Source: Marisediminitalea lipolytica
GTDB taxonomy: Bacteria; Pseudomonadota; Gammaproteobacteria; Enterobacterales; Alteromonadaceae
DNA: 64,000 bases
Direction of reading: 5' to 3'
NCBI RefSeq assembly: GCF_001758465.1
Contig: NZ_MJIC01000015.1
Coordinates: forward strand, 806,001-870,000
The notes under the pieces were generated by a model. It saw nothing but the letters and a program-made list of their open reading frames with translations. It did no database searches and was not told where the DNA came from. Of this stretch, positions 25,907 to 34,524 are shown piece after piece. Within the stretch, counting starts at the first letter, position 1, and every line of letters starts with the position of its first letter. The translations under genes and the position numbers were made by a program.

Positions 25907-27138
25907 GCACGCAGCGACCTCTTGACGGTATTCGAGTTGTGGATTTTTCCTGGGCTATTGTGGGCAACACGGCAACCAAACTGCTGGGTGACTTTGGTGC
26001 TGAAATTCTCAAAGTGGAAAGCTGGTCACGCCGTTCGATGGAAAGAATGCGCGATATTGTTGCTAACGACAACCCAACGTCGCCAGACAACAAATTGTGG
26101 TTTGCGCATATCGCGACCTCGAAAAAAAGTATAACGCCAGAGCTGAAAGACCCCCGTGGTCGCAAAATCATCGAGGATCTCATCCGGGAAGCCGATGTCG
26201 TGGTGGAAAACTTTTCACCGGGTACCCTCGCGCGTATGGGCTTTGGGTACGACGTATTACGTGAGTTAAACCCGAAAATCATTTTAGCCAGCGGCAGTAT
26301 ATTTGGCCAAAGTGGTCCAATGTCGGGGTTTCCAGGGGTGGATGCCACCGGGGCGGCTCGTTCCGGGCGCATTGCAGCAAGCGGTTATCCTGATGGCAGG
26401 GCGTTGGTCCCCGGGCTGACATATGGCGACAGTGTGCTGCCATTTTTTATTGCTTCGGGTGTTATGGCCGCTCTCGAGCGGCGCGACAGAACCGGACAGG
26501 GCTGCTGGATAGACGGTGCCATGCAAGAAGTGCTGGTTCAGCAGATGTGGCCATTAATTGATGCATCGCTAAAAGGTAACAAAGATAGCTGGCGAACAGG
26601 AAACCGGCATGCGGATACCGCTCCGCATAATGTATATCCGTTGCGTGGCGAAGATAAATGGCTGGCAATCGAAGTGTGGGACGAACAGGAATGGCAGGCA
26701 CTTTGCGAAGCTATGGACAGGCCAGAGTTATTTACTGATAAACGCTTTGCCAGCGTCTCTCTGCGTAAAGCCAATGAAGACGAACTGGACAGTATTATTG
26801 CCCAGTGGACGGCATCCCGGGAACAGGATGGTGAAGCGTTAATGTACAGTCTGCAGGCGGCGGGAATTGCTGCCGGTGTTGTGCGGCATACGGCAGATTT
26901 GGTCGACGTGGATCCTCAACTTAAACATCGCGGCTTTTTAAGCGAGTTGTCGCATCCGGTTATGGGGACATTTGGTCATCAGCGCACCCCAATTACCTTA
27001 ACCGATGGTGCCTCTTCCATGACTCATTCCCCATTACTTGGACAACATACCGAACAGGTTTGTAAAGAGATTCTGGGGATGAGTGACGAAGAGATTGCCA
27101 CTCTGGCGGCTGACGGCGTATTCGGTAATCCGGGCTAA
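25903..27138 (+). CDS. Class III CoA-transferase, catalytic subunit
   Basis: A 411-residue CaiB/BaiF protein. It begins RVVDFSWAIVGNTATKLLGDFGAEILKVE, then VVENFSPGTLARMGFGYDVL. The catalytic aspartate is D176 in PGLTYGDSVLPFF, and the family end pattern is LLGQHTEQVCKEILGMSDEEIATL. It is coupled by a 4-base overlap to the shorter homologue lacking this residue, so the two likely form one heteromeric transferase. In the operon it follows D3 and precedes a CoA ligase by 98 bases. A BbsEF-like role, moving CoA from a dicarboxyl-CoA to a bulky acid, is a fair inference; the actual substrates are unknown. Confidence 0.92.
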   Translation: MSTQRPLDGIRVVDFSWAIVGNTATKLLGDFGAEILKVESWSRRSMERMRDIVANDNPTSPDNKLWFAHIATSKKSITPELKDPRGRKIIEDLIREADVVVENFSPGTLARMGFGYDVLRELNPKIILASGSIFGQSGPMSGFPGVDATGAARSGRIAASGYPDGRALVPGLTYGDSVLPFFIASGVMAALERRDRTGQGCWIDGAMQEVLVQQMWPLIDASLKGNKDSWRTGNRHADTAPHNVYPLRGEDKWLAIEVWDEQEWQALCEAMDRPELFTDKRFASVSLRKANEDELDSIIAQWTASREQDGEALMYSLQAAGIAAGVVRHTADLVDVDPQLKHRGFLSELSHPVMGTFGHQRTPITLTDGASSMTHSPLLGQHTEQVCKEILGMSDEEIATLAADGVFGNPG

Positions 27139-27236
27139 TCGCAGCGACATTGACCACCTGATTATAAAAGGGAGACGCAGGCGTTTCCCTTTGTCTTTGC
27201 AGGGCTGGGGCAGCCTGGTAAAAAAAGGAACAAGCT

Positions 27237-29096
27237 ATGACGATTAAAACCAGTAAGGCAGAACGTGTGACACGGCATGTTCCACCGTTTGGCACACAGC
27301 AATTTGTTGAACCGCGGGCAGAACTTGCCGTCCATGATGACGGGTTTTTGTTAACGTCTCCGCTGACATTAAGCTCTCCGGAGCGCACCGTAGTTGAATA
27401 TCTGCGGGCCAGTGCAAGCCAATGGCCCGACCGGGTCATGCTGGCAGATCGTGTTATGACTGACGATTGGCGCAAGATTACCTACGCAGAAGCCATGTCA
27501 CAGGTAAACAGTGTTGCGCAATCGCTATTGAACCGGGGCATCGGTAAAGGCGATGTGGTGGCCATCATTGCGCCAAATAGTATCGAGCAGGCCATCATCA
27601 TGTTTGCTGCGCTGACAGTAGGCGCAGCGGTGTCTCCCATTTCACTTTCTTATGCCATGTTCCCGGCAGCGCGGGCCAGACTGGTGAGTACCTACACGAC
27701 AGCAGCTCCGAAAATACTGTTTGTGCAGGATGCTAACGTAATAGCAGAGGCTCTGGCTGATCTTGATTTATCCGGTGCTGAACTGATCTCAGCGGCAGAA
27801 GCAACCGGAGCCACCACCTTTGCATCACTTACCAACGAGCCGGTGACCGCCGCCGTTGACGAGGCGTACGCTGCAATACAGCCGGACTGGATTGGTAAAT
27901 TGCTATTTACTTCTGGTTCAACGGGTAACCCGAAAGCCGTTATAAACACCCATGGCATGATGGCCAGCAATCTGGCGATGATGGCAATGGTAAATCTGCG
28001 TGACCGCAATGAGCACAGTATTTTGCTTGATTGGTTACCCTGGCATCACACTTTCGGCGGTAATGTGGTATTAACCGAGGCGATAATGGTAGGGGCGACC
28101 TTTTATATTGACGATGGTAAACCGATACCCGGGCCTATGATGCAGCGAACCATTGATGCTATTAAAGCGATTAAACCCACTGTTTATAACTGTGTACCCG
28201 CAGGCCTTGGGATGTTAGCTGACGCGATGGACTCAGACCCGGCGTTGCGTGAAGCTATGTTCAGTCGACTCAGTGTGCTTCGTTATGGTGGTGCCGGATT
28301 GTCGGATACGGTTTATCAAAAATTACAGCGTCATTGTGAGGCTGTTTCAGGTCAGCGTGTGCCAACAGTCACCGCTTACGCAATGACCGAAGCATCGCCA
28401 GCAGCAGCCATTCTGCACTGGCCAACTGACAGCGCGGCATGTGCAGGAGTGCCGTTGCCCGGTGTTGAAATGAAGTTAGTGCAATTAGGCGAAGGGCGGT
28501 TGGAAATTCGCTTGCGTGGCCCAAGTATTTTTCCGGGCTATTTAAATGAGCCTGCGTTAAATGCCGAAGTGTTTGATGACGAGGGGTTCTTTAAAACCGG
28601 CGACGTTTGTCGGTTGTTAGATAGCGAAAACCCCGCGGCGGGGATTGCTTATGACGGCCGGGTGAGTGAGGACTTTAAGCTGGAGACCGGTAACTGGGTC
28701 AATGTTGGCCAGATCCGCACCGAATTGCTGGAATCTTTCGACGGTTTATTCAGTGATTTGGTGATCACTGGCGATCGTAAACCCTTCGTTGCTGCTATGG
28801 GCTGGCTGCGGTCGGTGCCGGATGGTTGTGAGACTGACAATGGTATTTTGTTGCCAACCCCGGCTTTGCGTGAAAAACTAACGCAAAAGATCGCGGCATG
28901 GAACGAGATCAACAGCGCATCAAGCCGGCGAATCGAGCGTTTAATTTTGTTAGCTGAGCCAGCCTGTCAGGAAAAAGGCGAGGTGAATGATAAACAATAT
29001 ATAAACCAGCGGGCGGTATTAAAATATCGCGCTGATATCGTTGAGCGTATTTATGCGGACGAGCCACTGCCAGCAGCGGTAAGCGCTGATTTGTAG
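27237..29096 (+). CDS. AMP-forming acyl-CoA ligase, feruloyl-CoA synthase-like
   Basis: A 619-residue member of the adenylate-forming superfamily. The ATP-binding P-loop motif is LLFTSGSTGNPKAVINTHG (223-241). The A5-type motif is YAMTEASPAAAIL and the A7 motif FFKTGDVCRL. The C-terminal end (KGEVNDKQYINQRAVLKYRADIVERIY) is characteristic of the feruloyl-CoA synthase branch, which activates bulky aromatic acids with ATP and CoA. It is the last gene of the D3 operon and ends at a strong bidirectional terminator. It probably activates the free acid entering the pathway. The exact acid is unknown, as feruloyl-type ligases vary widely. Confidence 0.9.
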   Translation: MTIKTSKAERVTRHVPPFGTQQFVEPRAELAVHDDGFLLTSPLTLSSPERTVVEYLRASASQWPDRVMLADRVMTDDWRKITYAEAMSQVNSVAQSLLNRGIGKGDVVAIIAPNSIEQAIIMFAALTVGAAVSPISLSYAMFPAARARLVSTYTTAAPKILFVQDANVIAEALADLDLSGAELISAAEATGATTFASLTNEPVTAAVDEAYAAIQPDWIGKLLFTSGSTGNPKAVINTHGMMASNLAMMAMVNLRDRNEHSILLDWLPWHHTFGGNVVLTEAIMVGATFYIDDGKPIPGPMMQRTIDAIKAIKPTVYNCVPAGLGMLADAMDSDPALREAMFSRLSVLRYGGAGLSDTVYQKLQRHCEAVSGQRVPTVTAYAMTEASPAAAILHWPTDSAACAGVPLPGVEMKLVQLGEGRLEIRLRGPSIFPGYLNEPALNAEVFDDEGFFKTGDVCRLLDSENPAAGIAYDGRVSEDFKLETGNWVNVGQIRTELLESFDGLFSDLVITGDRKPFVAAMGWLRSVPDGCETDNGILLPTPALREKLTQKIAAWNEINSASSRRIERLILLAEPACQEKGEVNDKQYINQRAVLKYRADIVERIYADEPLPAAVSADL

Positions 29097-29126
29097 ATAG
29101 TCAGAGTAAAGCCAGAGAATAAAGCG

Positions 29127-29157
29127 GCGGCCAGTGCAAAGAACTGGCCGCTTTTTT
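29127..29157 (+). terminator. Rho-independent terminator after CoA ligase gene
   Basis: GCGGCCAGT (29127-29135) pairs with ACTGGCCGC (29143-29151), followed by six T. It sits between convergent genes and may serve the plus strand mainly; the minus-strand gene stops at 29166. Confidence 0.85.
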
Positions 29158-29165
29158 ATTTGTTA

Positions 29166-30413
29166 TCAGGTTGATTGTTGCATGGAAGGGATTACATCAT
29201 CCTGAATAAAGCGATCCAGTTTAGCGCGGATCTTATCGTTATCGGCCAGTACCGGCGCGTTAATGTATGGAATTCCCGCTTCTTTACAGGCTATGGCATG
29301 GGGCGTTTCTACCGGGTAAGGTTGCTCAAAGCCGATAATCGCATCGCACTTATAAAAACGGGCGGTTTCAATCATCCATTGCGGATTATTGAGGGTCGAG
29401 AGCAAAAATAAACTGCGCCCGGCCAGTGCTCTGAGTGGGTCTGCCGGGTCGAAACTGCGGGCATACAGCTCCGGGGTCACCGAGTAATTATTGGCGACAA
29501 ACACGGCACCGTATTGCTCATTTAAATAACGATGCCAGCGTGGCTCTGGCATGGCCGTCCAGTACAGGATGCGAATATTTTCTTCGGGATAGGCCTGAAT
29601 ACCGTCCTCAATTCGTTGCTTCACCTCATCTCTGAACGCTCTTGCGTAATCTAACCCTTTAGGCGTACCGCGGTGCCATAACGTCACGTAAAGTGCCAGC
29701 TGATCGCGCAGGGTTACCGGGCAACGCTCGGCGTCGGCGATTAGGCGCAAACCTTCCATAAACAAGTCGATTTGCTCGTTACACATGGTCAGTGAACGGG
29801 CGATGTCGTCAGTGGTAATAGTCTGACCGGTTTCCCGTTCGAGCAGCGCAATGACATCCTGCAATTCTGCTACGCGCAAATCGAGTTGGTCGCTGTCGAT
29901 ATAACGGGGCCAGTCCCGACGAATGTGATTCCACCAGTCATCATCAACCAGTGTTTTGTAGGGCCCTGCCAAATTGTAGTCGAGAGGCATAAACGGGCAA
30001 TCCAGCGCTTTAGACCACAGCTCCATAAAACGCAGTTCCGCTTCATCGCGGGTTGAGCCGAGCATAAGAGTAGGACGGGGCAGGCCACCCCATGGGGCTA
30101 ATTCTGGCTCAAGTGCGGCGGCGTAACCCAAAGGTCCCATAGTGATGGCGTCAACATCGTAGCCACGTTTATTAAGTACGTCGGCAAAATGATCACCATG
30201 ACCTGTTGCCAGCACCAGGTTATGCCAGTAATTAACAATTAAGGCGGGAATACCAAACAGGTTAAAAATTTCTTCAAATTCATCACTGGCCGAAATAGCG
30301 AAGCGGCCGCCCTGCTCAACGCCGGATTTTAAGCCGGCGAGCCATTCGCCCTGCTCTTTACGGACTTTTTCAACAATGGCCAGACGGCCGGTTTGCGGTG
30401 TAAAAGTTGACAT
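29166..30413 (-). CDS. D4 large subunit: cysteine-depleted HgdA/BcrB-like protein
   Basis: A 415-residue paralogue of the D2 large subunit. It keeps the family framework (FGIPALIVNYWHNL, LAPWGGLPRPTLMLGSTRDEAELRF, WHRGTPKGLDYARAF, RWHRYLNEQYGAVFVANN) but lacks all three cluster cysteines. The first site reads AITMGPLGYAAAL, the second LGSTRDE and the third GFEQPYPVETPHAIA. The GSTR replacement is the same as in D2. It shares one base with the stop of its partner gene upstream and is the last gene of the five-gene minus-strand operon starting at 36284. The cofactor and the reaction are unknown. Confidence 0.8.
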   Translation of the reverse strand: MSTFTPQTGRLAIVEKVRKEQGEWLAGLKSGVEQGGRFAISASDEFEEIFNLFGIPALIVNYWHNLVLATGHGDHFADVLNKRGYDVDAITMGPLGYAAALEPELAPWGGLPRPTLMLGSTRDEAELRFMELWSKALDCPFMPLDYNLAGPYKTLVDDDWWNHIRRDWPRYIDSDQLDLRVAELQDVIALLERETGQTITTDDIARSLTMCNEQIDLFMEGLRLIADAERCPVTLRDQLALYVTLWHRGTPKGLDYARAFRDEVKQRIEDGIQAYPEENIRILYWTAMPEPRWHRYLNEQYGAVFVANNYSVTPELYARSFDPADPLRALAGRSLFLLSTLNNPQWMIETARFYKCDAIIGFEQPYPVETPHAIACKEAGIPYINAPVLADNDKIRAKLDRFIQDDVIPSMQQST

Positions 30414-31600
30414 TAATGTTTCTCCACCGTTGGAATGGTTTGGCTCACCCCGGGGGATGCTACTTGCTCAAGAAACTGAGCGACAGCGTCGCTCACAGGC
30501 GCCGGATCCACAATGTTATAGGGTTGGCGTTTCAGGTGCAGGCAAGGCAATCCTTGCTCTCTTAACTGATCAAACTGCGACGGGGTTTCCCACATTTGTG
30601 ATTTGTCACCGTTAATCACGTTAAAGATGGCACCTTGCGCCCCGCTGTTCAGCGCCCGCCGTACGACTGCGGCAGTGGTATCATCAATGGATGCCAGTAA
30701 CGAGCAGGCGGGCTGTGCCACAAACCTTGCAGCTAACGCTTCGAAAGGATCGTCATGGTCATTGACATCCTGTTCAGCGCAGCGGGCTCCCCAGCAATGA
30801 TCTTCCGCTACGATGACACCGTTTTGCTGTTCAATCAGGGCATATAACGCGGGGTTATCAAGCGGGCTGCCACCCATGTACAGGCGTTTTCCTGTAAGCA
30901 CTGGCCGGGCTTTGGCCTCTTCGATAAACGCGCGGGCGGTTTGCTGGAACTCTTCGGTCGGCATAAAATGCGCAGCACCGTAAATTTCCAGTGCTTCAAC
31001 CCCCGTAATTTTTGGCGCGCCATTACCTCTGAGGGCATTAACTTCCCGCAGCAGCGAACGGGTTTGCGCAGCGTCTTCAAGAGTCTTGCGCATGGTCGCT
31101 GCATCAATAGCGTTGCCCGTCCATGACTCTACCTTGCTAACCAGCTGCATAAGCGATTTGCGGTTATACCCGCTGGTCAGGTAGTTGCGTAAATAGGTGC
31201 GATCCAGATAGTAAAATTCGGGTACCGGGATATCCGGTAAGTTCTGTTTAGTGGACAATAACAGCGCCCCCAGCGCCTGCACATTTTTGCGATTATGTGG
31301 CACCACCAGATAGTCAATAAAGTCCAGCTCGCCAGCAACCAAAGAAGCCGTAATTGTGTCAATAAACTCTGTACCTACCAGGCGGCTGGTATGCACGCTG
31401 CCCAACAGTGAGTTTACTTCCTTTACGTTTCGTTGTGGCTTACCGCTTAGTCGGTAGGGCAGCATTCCGGCGGCGGTAAAGAGTTCAGCAGGAACGTTGT
31501 CACAAACGTAACCAACGACCTTGCGACCCGATGCATGCCACTGACGGGCATACTCCTCGCGGTTGTAATAGGCATTTTTTAGCCTCTCTAAGGGGTTCAT
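30413..31600 (-). CDS. D4 small subunit: HgdB/BcrC-like protein
   Basis: A 395-residue paralogue of the D2 small subunit. The signature VVGYVCDNVPAELFTAAGMLPYRLSGKP is clear. The cluster-cysteine site is replaced by IDYLVVPHNRKNVQA, and AEDHCWGARCAEQ is preserved as in D2. VNALRG in the middle helix region resembles D1 and D2. It lies 20 bases after the CoA ligase gene of the same operon and is translationally coupled to the D4 large-subunit gene. The strong match of D2 and D4 at the substituted sites suggests a distinct subfamily under selection. Function is unknown. Confidence 0.82.
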   Translation of the reverse strand: MNPLERLKNAYYNREEYARQWHASGRKVVGYVCDNVPAELFTAAGMLPYRLSGKPQRNVKEVNSLLGSVHTSRLVGTEFIDTITASLVAGELDFIDYLVVPHNRKNVQALGALLLSTKQNLPDIPVPEFYYLDRTYLRNYLTSGYNRKSLMQLVSKVESWTGNAIDAATMRKTLEDAAQTRSLLREVNALRGNGAPKITGVEALEIYGAAHFMPTEEFQQTARAFIEEAKARPVLTGKRLYMGGSPLDNPALYALIEQQNGVIVAEDHCWGARCAEQDVNDHDDPFEALAARFVAQPACSLLASIDDTTAAVVRRALNSGAQGAIFNVINGDKSQMWETPSQFDQLREQGLPCLHLKRQPYNIVDPAPVSDAVAQFLEQVASPGVSQTIPTVEKH

Positions 31601-31620
31601 TCTGGGCTCCTGTAGGGTAG

Positions 31621-33378
31621 TTATTGTTGCTCTGTCTGCTGACTTTGCAGACCAGCAGTGCGCAGCCGTTGCTCGGCATCCTGTTTCACTTTCTGGCTGG
31701 TATTCACCGGCCAGGTAATGGTTATTGTGCGTGCGGCGTTATCGGTACACTGGATCTCAGCAGGGACAAGGTCGGCCAGGAGTTCGCGGGCGCAAATGAC
31801 AGCCGCTTGCTGACGTAACCGGTAACGTTCGATTTTGCCCACCGGAGTCTGTGGCAGTTCGTCTACCACTATTATTCTCCTTGGTTTAGCCGGGGCGTCG
31901 GCGATGTTTTGTTCAAGTACTTCCTGCAGGTTACTGAGATCGCCATTAGCGGTTTTTACAATAAAGAGCACCGGTACTTCGCCTGCATAGGCATCGGGTA
32001 AACCGATAGCGGCGGCATACAATACATGGGGATGGGCGTAAGCGGCTTCTTCAATCATCGCCGGATCAATATTATGGCCACTGCGAATGATGACGTCTTT
32101 GGAGCGGCCTACCAGTTGTAACTGCCCGCTGTCATCCAAACGGCCCAGATCGCCGGTCGCCAGCCACTCATCCGGCGCGTTAACCCGCCCGTCTTTGGTA
32201 CGGTAGCCTAAAAATAAATTCGGTCCCTTGAGATGGACCTCAAACAGGTCTTCACCTATTGCATTGAGCTTAAGTTCAACACCATGGGGTGGATAGCCAA
32301 CTGCATGGGCGCGAAATTTACCATCAACTGGTTGCGCGGTGCATATGCCGGCAAATTCGGTCATACCAAACACCTGACTCATTGGAACGCCGGTGATGCT
32401 TTCCGCTCGTTCTACCAGTTCGAGAGGAGCGGCTGCACCGCCGGTGATAATGCCACGCAGGCAGGCTGGAGGCTTCCCTTCTGCGTTGTCTAACACGGCT
32501 GACCAACTGGTAGGGACCATGGTGGGCATAGTGATGTGATGGTTAGCACACAGGGTCCAGATCTGTTTGATCAGATCCGGGTTGCGTCCGCCTAACAGGC
32601 CACAAGTGTAAAATGCTCCACCGCGGGTTAATAAGCCAATACCCATCGACAGCGTTCCGCCCACATGAAAGTAGGGTAAAAAATTCAATATACGATCGGT
32701 TGCCTGTAAATGACTGGCCTGGGCAGATAACTGTGGACCTGCCGCTAAGGCACTTTCACCCAGTTCGGCTAATTTGGGCGAGCCAGAGGTGCCACCAGTA
32801 TGAAATAAAGCCGCTACTCGCCTGGCGGCCGGTCTTTTCGGCTGCCAGCGGCGTTCTGACTGCACCAGTTCCTGCCACGAGCGAACCGGGATATGTTCCG
32901 GGTAAGAGGATGACGCTTGAGGAAAACCACTACTCACCTCTACGATCTGCTTAACTGGCTGCGGATAATCCAGTGCGGCCAGTAACTTTTTCTGTATAGG
33001 CATAAGCTCGCTGGGTTCAAAAACAATACAGGTATGGGCGTTTGCCAGTGAGAGTTGTTCAGCTAAAGCTTGTGGTGTGAGTAATGGATTCAGCGGAAAA
33101 GCGGTGGCAACAGTAGCGGCTGCAACAAATGCCATTAAGCTTTCAGGTATGGTAGGTAACAAAATAGCTACCGAATGTTCGGCGGTGACGCCGGCTGCTT
33201 CAAGTTCTGCGGCCAGTGCAGAAATAAAGCTGAACAGTTCGCCGTAAGAGATTGTCGTGGCCGAGGTATCCAGCGGATTGTCTAAATGGACCAGTGCGGG
33301 AGCATCCGGCTGAGACGCGGCCATATCGGCAATACACTGAAATAAATCAGGCTTTAGTGCGGTTGCAAGAGTAGACAT
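31621..33378 (-). CDS. AMP-forming acyl-CoA ligase
   Basis: The frame extends to 33453, but the extra 25 residues have no family character; the ATG at 33378 (MSTLATALKPDLF) gives 585 residues and is preferred. Motifs are LFHTGGTSGSPKLAELGES (P-loop), FGMTEFAGICTAQPV, WLATGDLGRLDDSG, LVGRSKDVIIRSGHNI and the terminal catalytic lysine region LPQTPVGKIERYRLRQ. A ~45-residue tail follows the usual end. This is a standard acyl-CoA synthetase architecture. It lies between a metallo-hydrolase gene and D4 in one operon. Its substrate probably differs from that of the 27237 ligase because the binding regions diverge. Confidence 0.9.
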   Translation of the reverse strand: MSTLATALKPDLFQCIADMAASQPDAPALVHLDNPLDTSATTISYGELFSFISALAAELEAAGVTAEHSVAILLPTIPESLMAFVAAATVATAFPLNPLLTPQALAEQLSLANAHTCIVFEPSELMPIQKKLLAALDYPQPVKQIVEVSSGFPQASSSYPEHIPVRSWQELVQSERRWQPKRPAARRVAALFHTGGTSGSPKLAELGESALAAGPQLSAQASHLQATDRILNFLPYFHVGGTLSMGIGLLTRGGAFYTCGLLGGRNPDLIKQIWTLCANHHITMPTMVPTSWSAVLDNAEGKPPACLRGIITGGAAAPLELVERAESITGVPMSQVFGMTEFAGICTAQPVDGKFRAHAVGYPPHGVELKLNAIGEDLFEVHLKGPNLFLGYRTKDGRVNAPDEWLATGDLGRLDDSGQLQLVGRSKDVIIRSGHNIDPAMIEEAAYAHPHVLYAAAIGLPDAYAGEVPVLFIVKTANGDLSNLQEVLEQNIADAPAKPRRIIVVDELPQTPVGKIERYRLRQQAAVICARELLADLVPAEIQCTDNAARTITITWPVNTSQKVKQDAEQRLRTAGLQSQQTEQQ

Positions 33379-33468
33379 AGTTGATAATTCCAAACTATTT
33401 AAAATGAACAAAAGCAGCGGTCGGTAGCTCTGAAGGCTGACGTTGTCGCGCAAAGCGTGTTGACCGGA

Positions 33469-34524
33469 TTAATTTCGTTGCCACCACAGCACTCCTTGTG
33501 AATCGGTAAAGCTAACCGCTTGCCCGCGTGTCTTCAGACAGGCTAAATGCGCCATGGCTTCGCCGGTGGCAAGGCTACGGCTCATAAAGTTGGGTGGTAC
33601 CTGACGAAACAACTGCGAAAAAACATCTACCGCTCGTTGCGGCGTATTCAGTACTTTTAGCAGTCTGTCCAGTTTGCCTTCGTGGCTTGCGATAAGAGCA
33701 TCTATGCGGGCATGCAGGCCATAAAAAGGACGACCGTGAGCAGGCAGCACCAGTACGCTGTCTGGCACCAGTTGCCGGATACGGGCTAAAGACGCCAGCC
33801 AGTCAGATAAGGGATCGGCCGCTGGGGCACCGGGTAACACGGAGACGTTTGACGATATTTCCGGTAAAACCTGATCGCCACTGATGAGAAGACCGTCTTC
33901 GCGGTTCCATAAGCAGGCGTGCTCGGGTGAGTGCCCCCGGCCGACAATGCATTGCCATTCACGGTTGCCGATTGCTATCAGGTCACCATCCTGCATTCGT
34001 TTAAACGGGGCTGAAACCGGGGCCACCATCTTGCAGAAGGATTGGGCTCGTGCGCTAAAATCATTAAACCAGTCTGCCGGCATGCCGGCCCGTTGATAAA
34101 AGATTTTTTCCTGTTCGGCGGCCTCAGCATCAGATTCAGAGAACTGTTGCAACATGCTGTATTCGTCCCTGGTCATCCACAAACTGGTGCTGTGTTGCTT
34201 AGTTAACCAGCCCGCCATACCAGCATGGTCGGGGTGCATGTGGGTTGCAAAAACACGGGAAACCGGTTGGTCTTTAAAGGTTTGCGTTATGGTGCTCTGC
34301 CAGGCGCTGATGGTCGCTGCATTGTGTAAACCTGAGTCGACAATCGCCCAGTGTTCACCTTCATTAAGTGCCCAACAGTTAATTGCCATGCTGTCGGAAA
34401 ACAGTGGCATGCGTAACCAGTGCAGTTCAGCGGTGATTGGCGTTGCCAGACCACTGCCTGGTATTGGCTCAGCATAATCGGCGTAAACCAGGGCGGTGTT
34501 ATTGGCTTTCACAGTGGCGGTCAT
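33469..34524 (-). CDS. Metallo-beta-lactamase-fold hydrolase
   Basis: A 351-residue protein with the zinc-binding HxHxDH motif at residues 95-100 (THMHPDHAGMAG), the third ligand region GRGHSPEHACLW and the late LLISGDQVLPEISSNVSV. There is no signal peptide, so it is cytoplasmic. Related enzymes in catabolic clusters hydrolyse thioesters or other acyl bonds; the SGDQ motif and a C-terminal helical domain resemble that group. It is translationally coupled to the exported CocE-like hydrolase upstream (one-base overlap of stop and start) and is followed by a CoA ligase. It may release CoA or cleave a conjugate; the exact reaction is not determined. Confidence 0.88.
   Translation of the reverse strand: MTATVKANNTALVYADYAEPIPGSGLATPITAELHWLRMPLFSDSMAINCWALNEGEHWAIVDSGLHNAATISAWQSTITQTFKDQPVSRVFATHMHPDHAGMAGWLTKQHSTSLWMTRDEYSMLQQFSESDAEAAEQEKIFYQRAGMPADWFNDFSARAQSFCKMVAPVSAPFKRMQDGDLIAIGNREWQCIVGRGHSPEHACLWNREDGLLISGDQVLPEISSNVSVLPGAPAADPLSDWLASLARIRQLVPDSVLVLPAHGRPFYGLHARIDALIASHEGKLDRLLKVLNTPQRAVDVFSQLFRQVPPNFMSRSLATGEAMAHLACLKTRGQAVSFTDSQGVLWWQRN

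Noticed and set aside
16689..31600. Classical BcrABCD-type anaerobic benzoyl-CoA reductase operon
   Set aside because: No BcrA/D ATPase, no ferredoxin or ring-cleavage genes are present, and most cluster cysteines are missing; only a family-level relation is supported.
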